A DNA stretch of 64,000 nt from Rhinocladiella similis (lineage: Eukaryota; Ascomycota; Eurotiomycetes; Chaetothyriales; Herpotrichiellaceae). The stretch lies in the NCBI GenBank assembly GCA_024082115.1, contig JAMRYE010000003.1:4154001-4218000 (forward strand). The letters run 5' to 3'. Both the position numbers and the translations under genes were made by a program. Below the pieces are notes generated by a model. That model was not told where the DNA came from. It searched no databases and saw only the letters and a list, made by a program, of their open reading frames with translations. This document shows positions 44,410 to 56,410 of this stretch, one piece after another (position 1 is the first letter of the stretch; each line of letters starts with the position of its first letter).

Positions 44410-46310
44410 TTATATCTTTACAAAATCATCGTCGAAGTACCACACCGGATCCCCGTCTGGATCGACTTCAGTCTGCGTGTATCCGTTACCCATGAATGCA
44501 TAGCGATTGTCAGACATATAGGTAATGTTGTAGTCCTCCCACCGAACATTCTTTAGGATCTCGAAGAAATGCAAGCGACTCCCGGGATAGATGGCCGTCA
44601 CTGGACCATGAGTCTTTCCGTTCTTGAACCAGCTTCGACACGCTGATGACCACACCAGTCGCTTCATCAATTCATGCGTGTGGTTGTACAAGTCCTTGAT
44701 GGCTTCCTTTTTGGGTTCAACAGCCTTTATACGCTCGGTCTGAATCTTCTCAATCACCTGGAAGATATATCGGGTATACCACTCTAAAATCGGTAATATG
44801 CTCGAATGCGACGCCGGTCCATTAGGCCCAATCAAGAGGAACAGGTTTGGGAAATTCTCTGCCGTGATGCCGAGATATCCAACTGGGAAGTCTCCGAATT
44901 GTTCGTGAATCTCAGCATTGTTCCGGCCATATACTTTGAAATGCGGTGTGAAAGAAGTATCGAAACCAGTTGCACATATAACAACATCGACCTCGCGCTC
45001 CTCACCTGATTCATCCACTATGCCAGTCTCGGTGAGACGGACTGCTGAGGACGGAATCACCTGAACATTGTCTGCTCTTAACGACTGCAGATACCCTGAC
45101 CCGGGAGTCATTCGCCGGCAGCCTAGAGCAAATGGCGGAATCATATGCTTGGTTAGCTTTTCATCGTGCCCAAGTTGCTCTGCCATGATATCCGCAACCA
45201 GCTCTCGGGAGGCTTTCTGGTCGTGTGCTTTGAGATGCATCTGTACATCGTCAGCAAGTCTATGGAAGGGGCCAAGGGACTCATGGATCTACCAGTGTGA
45301 AGCGCTTGTTGAGCTCCCCCTCGATGTCGCGGCAGTATTGGGCATACTTGTCGGGATTGGCGTTCCATTCTTGTTTCTGCTCTTCGGGATCTGAGGAAGT
45401 CAGTCAGGAAGCCAAACCCGAGAATGGCTTGCCTACAAGTGAAATTGGTGCCACCAGGCCCAGCATACTTTGCTCCAAACCCCGTAGTGATCCAGACCGG
45501 AGATCTTAAGAAGGGATACAACTTCTTCACAGCTGGACCGAGAATAATTAGTCGCATGTGGCGTCAGTTTCCACATCACTTACTTGGTTGAATCGAAGGT
45601 ATGATCTGAACAGCAGATGAGCCGCCTCCTATGACAGCAACCTTCTTGTTCTTCAGGTCATAACTGCCATCCCATTGGGCAGAGTGCATCAACTTGCCCT
45701 TGAACAAATCCAGGCCCGGTATACTTGGCCATCTCCACGAGTTGAGAACTCCAGATCCATTGACCAAGATATTGCAGCTGTCCTGGAAATGTGTCCCATC
45801 AGGACTCACGATATTGAGCCTCCATAGACCTGCATCTTCGTCCCAAGTGGCTGACTCTACCGTCGTCTTAAATTGGACGTACTTCTCGAGGTCATACTTG
45901 ACAGCAACATCCTTCATATACTTCCATATTTCTTCGGCCCCCGAATAGTATCGCGACCAGTTTGGATTTTTAGCCCAGGTGAATTGGTATGAAGGGCTTG
46001 GGATATCACAACTGCATCCAGGGTACCTATTTTCCAACCAAGTGCCACCAGGCTCACTGTTTTTCTCGTATATCTGGAGCTCGACGTCCTTGAGAGCGCG
46101 CTCGGCTTTGTAAGCGAATTGCAAGCCTGTCGCACCCGCACCGACACAGATGACTTTTATCTTGCGTCTTTCGTAAAGCAATTGCTCAGTGATGCGGTAG
46201 CCGTCGAAGTCTCGGCCATTATACCATTCGTTCTCATGTGGAGCGTCTGATGGTACAGTGACATCCTCAGTGGGCGCAGCAGAGATCAGTACCACTCGGT
46301 CGGTCGACAT
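44410..46310 (-). CDS. FAD-dependent Baeyer-Villiger-type monooxygenase
   Basis: Flavin monooxygenase of 583 residues, exons 46310-45584, 45532-45437, 45390-45293 and 45240-44410. The FAD Rossmann loop is VICVGAGATGLQFA. The Baeyer-Villiger fingerprint FxGxxxHxxxW is present as FKGKLMHSAQWD. The NADPH loop is VAVIGGGSSAVQ, and VVICATGFDTSF is the late ATG motif. PGGTWLENRYPGCSCD and YQFTWAKNPNWSRYY are typical of sterigmatocystin/steroid-type enzymes. It converts ketones to esters or lactones with O2 and NADPH. Placed between two Zn2Cys6 regulators and near a P450, it probably serves a small catabolic or secondary-metabolite pathway. Confidence 0.95.
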
Positions 46311-47557
46311 TGTGGACTAGAAGCACTCTTCACGAGCACAACTCTGTCTGGATCCGGTGAGACCAGACATGGGTTCTTGGAGATTAAAAAGCAACTTGTG
46401 GTCATCTCACAACCTCCCTCGTAAGCCGCTCATATTCCTCGGTGAAGGTGAACCCCGCAGCATTAGCCGCACCAATAGATCATTTCTGACATTGGCCCGA
46501 GGTTGCTCAATGCTATGAACTTGGATGCTGAGTCGAGATATGGATTTTGAAACTTGTACGAGTGACAGACGATATGCAGGTCAGCTTAGAAAGCATGCCA
46601 GGCGAAAGGCTGCGGTTTGCTTGGGTCGCATCCTCATCCGAAGTATTCTCATACGAGCACATCGACTCAGACACTCGCGACTTGCTTCTGTCGATTCGAC
46701 CGGACCCTACCTCATGCAGCGTTGTCTCTGCGTCAGCCAGTCCCGACTCCTGCGCTCTTTGCTTCTGGCAAGATGGCTCAACCTTCCGGCACGGCTGAAG
46801 AGCAGCGTTATCATTCAAGAGGTCAAAAGATGTCCGATAGGTACAAGCACTCTAAACCTAGTGCGGTCTAGCTCAGTATTCCTAACGTCTGGAGTACTTC
46901 GTATGCTATGGAAGGTAAGATTGTAGGCGTGTACAGGGATATCTTCTTCGGTGCCACCAGCGTCTCAAGTACCTTATGTTGCCACCGCCCAATGGCTGTC
47001 TGGTGGGTGCCGTTGATCCTAGACCTGTAGCTTGCCATCGATAGCCTTTTCAAGTGTATATAAGGGGAACCAGCCTTCGGTGCGATGGCCGGCCCGTGAA
47101 ATCCTCCGGGGTTCCGAGCACGATGGCATGGCTAGACTCTAACTATGCCAGAGCGACGCATTCATCGACGATGATCGTGATTCATTCGGAGACAACTGAT
47201 TCGTCGAGCAGCTCAAAGACAGGCCGTTCATCGTGTTCGTGCCGGAACCCCATTGACCTCCGCAAGCAGAGCTGGGCAGGTGTTTCCCTCCTCTCGTGTG
47301 GAGTCTCCTTCTCGAGCGGGACCCCGATTTTCAAGTCATGCACCCCGGAGCTTTCGCTGTTCCAAGTCTGTGGTTCATTTGCGGAGACGCATTATGAGAT
47401 CCAAGCATGAAAATCTAGGTACAGTCAAGAGCTGGCTGACGCTTGAGTAACAAGACCCGGCGGAAACACGAGATTAATTGATGGTATTCCATTATACACC
47501 CGCACTGATTGAGGTACACATGCAGAGTTGTCTTTATTTTGGCGCCGGCTCTCAACG
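46311..47557. other. 1.2-kb divergent spacer
   Basis: Between the monooxygenase (minus) and a Zn2Cys6 gene (plus). Short open frames lack motifs. It likely holds both promoters. Three bases of the 9-base TACTCCGTA family differ at the closest match, near 46890, so no true copy is claimed. Confidence 0.45.
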
Positions 47558-50194
47558 ATGTCAGCTCCAGACAGTGTTCCTCACCAGGGCTTAACAGTCT
47601 CGAAAAGAGCCCGTGCTTGCGATTTCTGCAGGCTAAAGAAAATCCGTTGTATGGTTACCTTCCTAACAATATTCATCTAACTGATCGTGGCAGGCATCGG
47701 TGCACATCCGTGTGATAATTGCATAGAGCATGAAGAAAGCTGTATCTTTTCCGAACGGCAGCGGCGCAAAAAGAGGCGAACTCACCATGATCTGGCACGT
47801 CGACTCGCTGAATTCGAAAGTTTTCTTGATGCTGCGCGGGAAGATCAAAACCTGGCTAGAATTTTCGTCCGGAACGATTCGAGTCAAGATATTGGATCTG
47901 AGCAGACTCAGGTTTCCAACGCCAGAAGTTGCGGCCGACAAGACGAACCGCCTTCCTCCAACCCGGGGCTTGTGTTCAATGATATCTTGCATTCTGCACC
48001 GGTCGGTCGAGAGCACTCCCCTGAGGCAGTGCCAGTCCAGCAACGGCAATCGCAAACAAGCCCACGAGACTGGGAACGAAGAGAAATTGTCTCGGAAGCA
48101 TCACCAAAGGCCCCCAAATCTTTCACATTTCCGTACACTCCCACCCAGCCCAGCACTAAAGACACTAGCGGGTACGAAACAGTAAAGGTATGTTATCTAA
48201 ACCGCCATTGATCGTACTCCTCGCATACTTATGTCTCCAGTAGACAGGAATCGAGTATTGGGGTAAGCTTTTAGGGATGTTTCGTGCTGCCTCGTTGAAC
48301 TGACCGAGAGAAGGACCCAGGACTAACATGGCTCTCTGCTCGAAACCTGGTATAGCTTGGGTGAAAGCGAGAGTTAAACAGCCAGATTTCGAAGCAATTG
48401 CTTCACAATTTGCGCTTGATCTTGCAAAACGCTTGAAGATGGATAAGAGACCCTCAGCGGAGCGAAGACCGGAGCCCTCTCTTGACGTTGCGTTACAATT
48501 CTCGCGAGGTAAGATGGACTGACTTGGCAACTCTGTGCTATTTGACTTACTGTATTGACTGCAGCACACTTCGAAGAAGGCACTCAGGCGTCGCTTGGTA
48601 TACTCCAGCGCCGTTCGTTCGAGACGAGGCTTCGTTCTTTCTTGAGTGGCAGTCAAATTGATGATGATCCAGCGTGGTACGCCTTACGCAATACCGTCTA
48701 TGCATCGGGCTGCCGCATCGAAGTATCGAAGAGAGCCTCTTTTCGAGAAGCACAACAACAGTCTTGGGCATGGTTCGAAAATGCACTATCGGTACATTCA
48801 GAACTACTCTTCTGTCACACATCCTTGACAGGTGTACAAGCACTGGCACTCATGGTACATGACCTTCAACTTATCATGACTCTTTCACTGACATTGTCAG
48901 GCATATGTGGTTGAAAGTATTAGCTGCCCTATACTGCAATACATGTTGTGCGCAAACGCCCTGAGACTGGCCGTAACTCAAGGACTACATCGCCATCCCA
49001 TACAGTCATGGAATCTACCAGAAGATGAAGTGTCGATACGGAATTGCACGTTCTGGGCTTTATATTGCCTTGACAAAGATCTTGCTTGGCGAGCTGGAAG
49101 GCCTTCAGTACGTGGGTATGACTACATTGGAGCCTAGCTAATTCATTGCAGACCATGGAAGATGACGATATCACTTGTCAAGTACCGCCGTCGATATACT
49201 TTCAGGCTCTTGTCAGAATAAGCCGGCTTTCATCAATTGCCTACAGAAAATTGGCAAGCGCTTCTGCACTTCAAAGTGCACCTGAGGAGTGGGTCAACAA
49301 TGTTGTTAAGATGGACAACATGCTGGAAGAACTTCGACACTCATTGAAAGATACCCTCAATCTGCATTTCCCACTTGATCTGGCAAATATTCCCACCGTC
49401 CTAAACAGCCACGAAGCCGTCTCCCTTCAATTCCTTTTTTATACACTCACTTGGGATATACATTCAGCTTTGGCACATCCTTGGTGTCGGGATATCTTCA
49501 ATCTGGACAAAAGCCATGAATATAGAAGCCAGATCGACCGTTCGTCCAAAATCTTGGCTGAAACCTCCAAGACAGCGATACTTGAGTGCAGGTTTGTTCA
49601 TTGTGATGCAAATTGTTCGCTAGTGTGAGTCGCTCAGGCTCTCAATCAACAATACTGGTACAAGAATACTGATAAATTGTAGGAAAGGCTATTACACTCC
49701 ACTGTATGCCGTGATCAATCTGTTTGTTTCCATTTTACAGAATCTAGCAAGCACCTCGCCCTCAGATCTAACGCTTATGGATGTGGGTGCTGGGCATTTT
49801 GCACGTCTTTCATTTGCTACGGAATCCGACTTCAGTGTACCTCTGGTGAAGAATCTGTCTCTGCTCGCTAATAATGCCTTGGAAGCATTCAGAACCCAAT
49901 CAAGTCAGTCTTCAGCTATAGCCCAACTGGACACAGAGGGCACACCTCTGTCTGTTCCTTTCGTAACAACCCAGGAAGTAGTGTCTGATACGTTCAATGA
50001 AGAACATCTACATCAGGATGTAAGTGGGTTCATCATATTCAAAGTTCTTACCGCTGTTAACACAATACTTCTAGTGGTTAGATACAAGTCTCAACGAAGA
50101 TTTTGAGATGTGGAGTATTTTTTACCCAGGAGGTCCAGAGAGCAATCTCCCAGATCAGCAACTCTATGAAGAAAGACATCAGCCTATGCCATGA
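47558..50194 (+). CDS. Zn(II)2Cys6 transcription factor, nine exons
   Basis: Nuclear regulator of 730 residues. Exons 47558-47648, 47694-48187, 48244-48262, 48314-48508, 48565-48854, 48901-49107, 49152-49591, 49683-50019 and 50075-50194; summed length is in frame. The zinc cluster is C21, C24, C31, C37, C40 and C47 (ACDFCRLKKIRC, then AHPCDNCIEHEESC). Its third Cys codon is made across the first intron. A basic linker RQRRKKRRTHHD follows. The fungal-specific domain includes LRLAVTQGLHRHP, TFWALYCLDKDLAWRAGRPS and HSALAHPWC. The end matches the short WxxWIFY-type tail of such factors. Exon 3 is only 19 bases and is the least certain part. Confidence 0.85.
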
Positions 50195-50547
50195 GAACCA
50201 TTCCGTCGCAAAAAGGGCACGTCAATGGTAGACCAGCCACTCATTGACCTGTGTCTGCCGGTGTCTAAGGTAAATCCCAGATGTTTGACTGCCGGACAAG
50301 GCGTCGGTACGAAAATGTGTTCGGAACCGAGCATGTCTCGTTCCGGGAGTTTGTGGCTTCCCCAGACGTCTCCAGACGTTCCCCAGTTTTCGGTGATGGT
50401 GTTTCGGATCCTTCGCGGAGCTTATCTTGCTCCGGTCGATCTGAGTGACTGACCGTGAAGGATATACTTATACAGGCGTCGACCATGACTTACGATGCCA
50501 TACCGAGAACATCCGTATTCGGCTACCTACCTCCACCTCATATCAAC
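50195..50547. other. Short spacer before the P450 gene
   Basis: 353 bases holding the P450 promoter. A TATA-like ATATACTTATAC lies near 50461-50472. An in-frame ATG at 50485 could be the true P450 start. Confidence 0.45.
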
Positions 50548-52184
50548 ATGTCTACTTTAACAGCGTTGACACGACTGCAGGATGTCAACGTCATGTGGGC
50601 GGTATGGACACTGCCGGCCCTGTATGTGCTCGCAGTGGTTGTCTATCGAATCTTTTTCCACCCCCTGGCCAAATATCCAGGCCCATTCTTGGCCAAGTTT
50701 ACCGACATCTACCCAATACTGCAAATGGTTAAGATGACTCGTATCTATTGGCAGCTCGAAATGGTCGAAACATACGGGAGCCCTGTCCGGGTCGCCACCA
50801 ATGAACTATACTTCGCGGACATGAAATCATATGCGGACATCTACGGCCAGAGTTCGAACCCCTGTCAGAAAGAGAAAGTCTTCTACGACATGTTCACCGC
50901 GACTGGAGCCACTAGCGTGTTGAACGAGAGGGACAAGACGGCGCATGCTCGAGTTCGACGTCTGTTGTCGCACGCTTTCTCACTGAAAGCACTGCTTCAG
51001 GACGAACCGCTAGTCCACCAGAAAGTGGGAGAGCTTGTAGAAAGAGTTTTGGCTCCCGCTGCACAGAAGGGCCAATCGGTTGACATCTTCGGCATGATGA
51101 TGTGCCATTATTTGGATATTGTCAGCTATCTTAGCTTTGGCAAGTCGTTCGATTCGGTATCAGGACATGGGGAAATCTCCCACCACGATCTGGACTGTTT
51201 GTGAGTTTTGTTTCCATGTCTTGTTCGTGGTGGACTATTTGTGCTAACCGACGTGTCACAGTATGGTCGTCGTACCAGTACAATCTTTCTTTCCATTCCT
51301 GCGCTACGTTCCAATCCCTAAGATCCAAGAAGGGTACCGCGGTCTGAGGAAATTGATCAATTTTGCACAGAGAAGTGTTATTGAGTTTCAAGATAAGGTC
51401 AAACAGGAAGGCGATGACTTTGCTCAAGGCACATTCCTCAGGAACCTGATTGACGCTCGGGATGAGGAGACGGGAGGGAGCAAATTGACCTTTGAAGAAC
51501 TCGTTGAGAATACTATCATTTTCTTAGTTGCGGGGAGCGATACCACAGCCGTGACCACCATGTACATTATATGGGAGTGTGGCAAGAACCCACAGGTGAA
51601 GAAGAAGTTGGTGGACGAGATCCGTACCGCGTTCCCGGATGCCAAACACGCACCTACCTATCAGGAAGCGGCGAAACTGGTAAGTCTAGACTCCGAATGG
51701 CTTGGGTATGTTGCCAGTAATGTCCGCTAACAATGGGTCCTACCAGCCATACCTCAACGCGTGTATCGAAGAGGCATTGAGACTGTGGGGCCCTCTTAAT
51801 GCAGGGTTTCCGCGAGTCTCGCCTGGAAAGGTCATTGGGAATGAGTACATCCCCGAGGGGGTGACCGTATCGACGATTCCATATGCCACCCACCGCGATC
51901 CAAAAGTGTTTCCCAACCCCGAGGAGTTCATCCCTGACCGATGGCTAAACTCGTCGGCTGAGATGCGTGGAATGTTGAAGCCTTTCAGTCATGGGCCGAG
52001 GAACTGTATCGGGAAGCATCTGGCGGAGATTGGGATGCACTTGACCCTGACTAGACTGTATCAATTGTACGATATCGAGAACGATCCCAGTATGACTGAG
52101 GCTATGATGAGGCAGAAGGATCGTGGTGTTGCGGCGCCATGGGATGCGAAGTTCTTGGTCAGGCCGACTCCTGCGAATAAATGA
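50548..52184 (+). CDS. Cytochrome P450 monooxygenase
   Basis: ER-anchored heme enzyme of 502 residues, exons 50548-51200, 51262-51679 and 51747-52184. The N-terminal anchor is WAVWTLPALYVLAVVVYRIF, followed by the Pro-rich HPLAKYPGPFLAKF. The oxygen-binding helix I motif is VAGSDTTAVTT, the ExxR is EALR, and the heme loop FSHGPRNCIGKHLAE holds the ligand Cys. The PERF-like block is FIPDRW. The start is either 50548 or 50485 (21 residues longer); the shorter form puts the anchor at the usual place. Neighbours are a Zn2Cys6 factor on the same strand and a Baeyer-Villiger enzyme, so a shared oxidative pathway is plausible. Substrate unknown. Confidence 0.95.
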
Positions 52185-52596
52185 TAATGTGACCGGAGAG
52201 AGTCCAATTTGACAAGAAGGTATTGTGAGATGATGGAATGGGTTACAAAGGACATCGTATCAGTAGAAGTATAGGCACCTGCGAGTCCTTGGTGGTATCT
52301 TCATTTTCTATATTGGAGTACCAATACGTCGTCTGATGTTTTGATCCTCCGTATTGCCGAGGGATCTGTTCGGCAGCGCATATGCGCGTATACTTCACCG
52401 TATCAAATGTTCTTGAAATGCAAAGCTCGTGATTGGTTTCTCGGATGCGAGCTTCGGGAATGAACGCCTTGGCTACGCCGCAGTTCGCTCCTCTCTGCAA
52501 TTGCTCTGACCCGATCATAGTCTCTACAACATCTATCGCTTCGCCAACAGTCGCACACCTCGAAAGACACAACCTCGAGGCCACCTCACAGCAACG
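52185..52596. other. Intergenic spacer P450 / SDH4
   Basis: 412 bases with the P450 3' end and SDH4 promoter. No gene is seen. Confidence 0.45.
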
Positions 52597-53377
52597 ATGG
52601 CAGCGTCGTCGAGATCCGCCGTGCTCCGCTCAGCGCAACTTCTGTCATCGTCACGATCGTTCGCGACCTCGACGACACAACCGCTTCGCCTGCTCCGACC
52701 TGCTCCGTCCTTTCAACCCAGACAGCTTCTCGTCCCTTCGTGGGCGGGTGCAAGCAGATATGCAGCTTTCTCGACGACCTCACAGCGCAAGATCCTCCCC
52801 CCTGGACCTCAAGTCATCCAGGGCGGCGTGAACGATCCCGCACCCGTGCCGAAGCCGGATCCTCTACACGGTAGCTACCACTGGACTTTTGAGCGACTGT
52901 TGTCCGTGGGCCTCGTGCCGCTCACGATGGTTCCCTTTGCGTCGGGGAGCCTCAGCCCAACACTCGACGCTGTCCTGATCTTTGGAATCATCGTGCACAG
53001 CCATCTTGGGTTCCAGTATGTTTCCCTCAACCCTGGGCTCGTGCCATTTGTTTTGCCCATGATAAAAGAAAGAACGACAAAGACGATCCGAAATTACTTT
53101 CGAGGCGCAGATACTAACACGAATGTCTTTTGATAGGTCTATGGTGATTGACTACATCCCTATCAGGAAGCACCCAACTCTGAGAAAGGCGTTCATGTGG
53201 GCTTTGAACCTGGCGACACTGATTGTTGGAATTGGCTTCTACGAGTTCGAGACGAACGATGTCGGTGTTACAGAGGCGGTGAAGAGGATATGGCATGCTG
53301 GCGAGAACGATGCGACGATCGGAAAGACCGAGCTGTCGGGCCTCGGACATGATGGAAAGTTGAAGCACCTGAAGTAA
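52597..53377 (+). CDS. sdh4: Succinate dehydrogenase membrane anchor subunit (CybS)
   Basis: Inner-membrane subunit of respiratory complex II, 219 residues from exons 52597-53015 and 53137-53377. The first 65 residues are rich in Ser, Arg and Ala, a mitochondrial presequence. The core shows GSYHWTFERLLSVGLVPLTM, with the conserved His/Trp/Glu-Arg near the quinone site, then HSHLGFQSMVIDYIPIRKHP, with the conserved heme-side His and the DY(I)P quinone motif, formed across the intron. Three membrane helices are visible. The intron of 121 bases is longer than usual. The second exon ends with a charged tail, GLGHDGKLKHLK. Confidence 0.95.
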
Positions 53378-53716
53378 ATTTTAAAATGCTGCAGAAGGCA
53401 GTGGCGTCGTGTCGTGGTGGTAGCGAGTCCGTGAAGCTAAGACGACTCATGTATATGTTGGAAACAACGCACAGTTCGACGCAATTGCACCCTGCAGATA
53501 GGTGTTTACATGGCGATCGATATCTGCAAGTACTTGTACCAGGTTGAGCATGTGCTTTTTGGAGATTGAAATATTCAAGGATTCAAACTAAACTTATATG
53601 CTCGCTCAAGTCAGTTCTATTCTTTGTGTTTGTGTGTGCTCATCTCATCTTGATCCCATCTCGCGTCACATGCCATGTGCCAATTTAACGCCCCAGAAAT
53701 GCAGTCTTGCTCGTCA
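53378..53716. other. Convergent spacer
   Basis: 339 bases between the SDH4 and Maf-family stops. No gene is seen. Confidence 0.45.
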
Positions 53717-54568
53717 TCATGGTGACTCCCGCTCCTCATCATCCAACAAATCCTCATCGCCCAAATGATCGTCATCATCGGCCTTCATCATGACCTTTTC
53801 CATGAGTTTCAATGTCAACCGTAGCGGCAAGCCTACTACGTTGTCGAAACTCCCTTCTATCCTCTCCACGAGTATCGCGCCTGTCCCTTGAATCCCGTAG
53901 CCGCCCGCCTTGTCCGCGCCCTCGCGTGTGCGTACGTACGCGAGCAGCAACTCGTCCGAGATCTCCGAGTCGAACTTGACGACCGTCTCCTCCGTCCCTG
54001 TCTCGAGAGCGTAGCCTGGATCCCTCGCACTGGCTAACGGCGCGATCAGGGCGACTGCAGTGTAGACCCTGTGCGTGCCTGTGTCGCGCAGGCCCTGGAG
54101 CATCTTGATGTGATGTGCTTCGGAGCGGGGCTTTTCCAGGATCTCGCCCACCGCAGACACGACGATGGTGTCGGCCGCTATGATCAGGGCAGGCTCAGTT
54201 TTGGACTCATCTTGGATGGAGGTGCGGTAGACGGAGAGGGCCTTTTGCGTCGCGGTCGCCGACACGTATTCCCATGGCGAAAGGGAGTGAGGGAGGTTTT
54301 CGGCAAAGTTGGACGGTATCGTCTCTACTTGGGTCAGGCCGACTTGGGCGAGGAGGGCTCTTCGTCGAGGGGACTGTGAGGCGAGGATGACGCGACGTCC
54401 GCGGAGGATGCTCAGCGCTGGAATGTCTAGTGGAGGTGGTGGGCGAAGCTTTCGAGGGCCACCCGGCTGTGACGGTGGTTGTGGTTGTGATTGCGATTGA
54501 GGAGGGACGGAGAGGGCTTCGTAGGATGGAGGGGCCTCGGTGGGCACAGGCTCCTTTTTGTCCGTCAT
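53717..54568 (-). CDS. Maf/HAM1-like nucleotide pyrophosphatase
   Basis: Cytosolic house-cleaning enzyme of the Maf family, 283 residues, no intron. The signature ASQSPRRRALLAQVGL binds the triphosphate. FAENLPHSLSPWEYVSATAT, IIAADTIVVSAVGEILEKPR (catalytic Asp) and GTHRVYTAVALI follow, and GYGIQGTGAILVERIEGSFD with NVVGLPL close the fold. Maf proteins hydrolyse dTTP, UTP and modified nucleotides. The 60-residue Pro/Gln-rich lead and acidic tail (DDDDHLGDEDLLDDEE) are additions not needed for activity. It is divergent from LYS1, 380 bases apart. Confidence 0.95.
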   Translation of the reverse strand: MTDKKEPVPTEAPPSYEALSVPPQSQSQPQPPSQPGGPRKLRPPPPLDIPALSILRGRRVILASQSPRRRALLAQVGLTQVETIPSNFAENLPHSLSPWEYVSATATQKALSVYRTSIQDESKTEPALIIAADTIVVSAVGEILEKPRSEAHHIKMLQGLRDTGTHRVYTAVALIAPLASARDPGYALETGTEETVVKFDSEISDELLLAYVRTREGADKAGGYGIQGTGAILVERIEGSFDNVVGLPLRLTLKLMEKVMMKADDDDHLGDEDLLDDEERESP

Positions 54569-54948
54569 GATGTGTGTACCTCAAGAGACCTGTAGATTGC
54601 AAAATGCTGAAAAGGCGTTGGTTATGGGTGGCAAGGGGGTCAATGTAGGTAATCAGGAACAGGTATAGGGACTGGTGAGCCTGGCAAATTCCTGGCCTGG
54701 CGGAATGGACTCTCCCGTCGCACAGCATACGTCAGCCGAACATTCAGGTACAGGCCTTAATAGGCGGTGGCAGAAAAAGTTCGGTGTGGGGGAATTTTCT
54801 GGAGCATCTCATCATGTCATACGAGGTCGCGCCCTGGGCCACTCTACTCGTACTGAGTCATATTGTATTTTGATGAGATCCAGGTAAATAAACCGTCCGG
54901 TCTCTCTCAACGTTGCAACACTGCCATTCCAAGCATAGAGGCTGCACC
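54569..54948. promoter_or_regulatory. Divergent promoter region Maf / LYS1
   Basis: 380-base spacer between two outward-facing start codons. No distinct site is recognised. Confidence 0.45.
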
Positions 54949-56191
54949 ATGGCAACTACACTACATCTCCGCTCAGAGTCCAAGCCTCTCGAGCACCGCT
55001 CAGCTCGTACGATCTTCTTGCGGTTTGTCTCGTTAAGATCTTGTACTGACATCCTGCAGTCACGCCCACTACTACCAAAGCTCTCCTCGACGCTGGCTAC
55101 AAGGTCAATGTCGAACGAAGTCCGGAACGCATCTTCGACGACTCCGAATTCGAAGCTGTTGGCGCAACTCTCGTGCCCGAGGGATCATGGGTCGACGCTC
55201 CGCAAGACCATGTCATCATTGGTCTCAAGGAGCTGCCTGAAGATAAATGTACTCCTCTCATTGCTCTATCTGCGACCGCACACTTTGCTAACACTCCACA
55301 GTCGCATTAAAACACACGCATGTCCAGTTCGCGCATTGCTACAAAGGCCAGGGTGGCTGGCAAGACGTTCTCTCCCGTTTCCCCCAGGGCGGCGGCACCC
55401 TCCTCGATCTCGAATTCCTCCAGGACGACACCGGTCGACGTGTCGCCGCATTCGGATATCACGCTGGCTATGCTGGTGCAGCCCTCGCTGTCGAAGCATG
55501 GGCTTATCAACTACAACACCCCGAAGCTGAGAGTATGCCCTCTGTGTCGAGTTACCCCAACCAAGACCTTCTCCTCAAGGATGTCGGCGCGAGATTGGCG
55601 GAGGGCGAAAAGATCACGGGGCGCAAGCCTCGAGTTCTGGTCATCGGCGCCCTTGGCCGTTGTGGTCGCGGAGCCGTCGACCTATGCAAGCAGGTCGGCA
55701 TTCCTGACGAGAACATTCTGCAGTGGGATATGGCGGAGACGGCCAAGGGAGGTCCGTTCTCTGAGATTGTGGAAAGCGACATCTTCGTCAACTGCATTTA
55801 CCTCTCCGATCCGATCCCACCGTTCCTCGACCAAAAATCGCTGTCGTCAGAAAAGAGAAAGCTAAGCGTTGTATGCGATGTGTCCTGCGACACAACGAAC
55901 CCACATAACCCGGTGCCGATATACACCAAGAACAGCACCTTCGCGAGTCCGACGATTAAGGTTGAAGGGTACGATAATCCACCACTATGCGTCATTAGCA
56001 TAGACCACCTGCCTTCTCTGCTGCCTCGGGAGGCCAGTGAGGCATTCAGTGAAGCTCTGCTGCCAAGCTTGTTGACATTAAAAGATCGCAAGAGCAGTCG
56101 CGTCTGGCAACAGGCCGAGGACCTATTTAACACCAAGGTTGCTTCTTTGCCTCAAGCCTTGAGAACAGCTGTTAAGAGTGTTACGGGATGA
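54949..56191 (+). CDS. lys1: Saccharopine dehydrogenase (NAD+, L-lysine-forming)
   Basis: Last enzyme of the alpha-aminoadipate lysine pathway; it cleaves saccharopine to lysine and 2-oxoglutarate. Exons 54949-55006, 55060-55248 and 55302-56191 give 378 residues, the usual size. LHLRSESKPLEHRSALTPTT shows the conserved Arg/Glu/His lead. HTHVQFAHCYKGQGGWQDVL contains the catalytic Lys/His pair. VLVIGALGRCGRGAVDLC is the NAD loop, WDMAETAKGGPFSEIVESDI follows, and the end has ISIDHLPSLLPREASEAF. No PTS1 signal is seen; the end is SVTG. The first exon is only 58 bases. Confidence 0.97.
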
Positions 56192-56410
56192 TTGGACATA
56201 TGGCACGGGAGATTCAAGCTAAAGAAATTCGGCATGAAAGACCCAAGGTGTAAATAAATGTTTCATTAGTGTTGAGACTTTTAGCATCGCACTGTACAGC
56301 AATGTACGCTTCCGTTACTGCCTTTTGTCTGTACACGACCGTGTCTGCCGAGCTCTGGTACCATGTTGAGAAGCTTTCATGTCCACTTCTCCGGCAAGTT
56401 TTTGCGCTCC

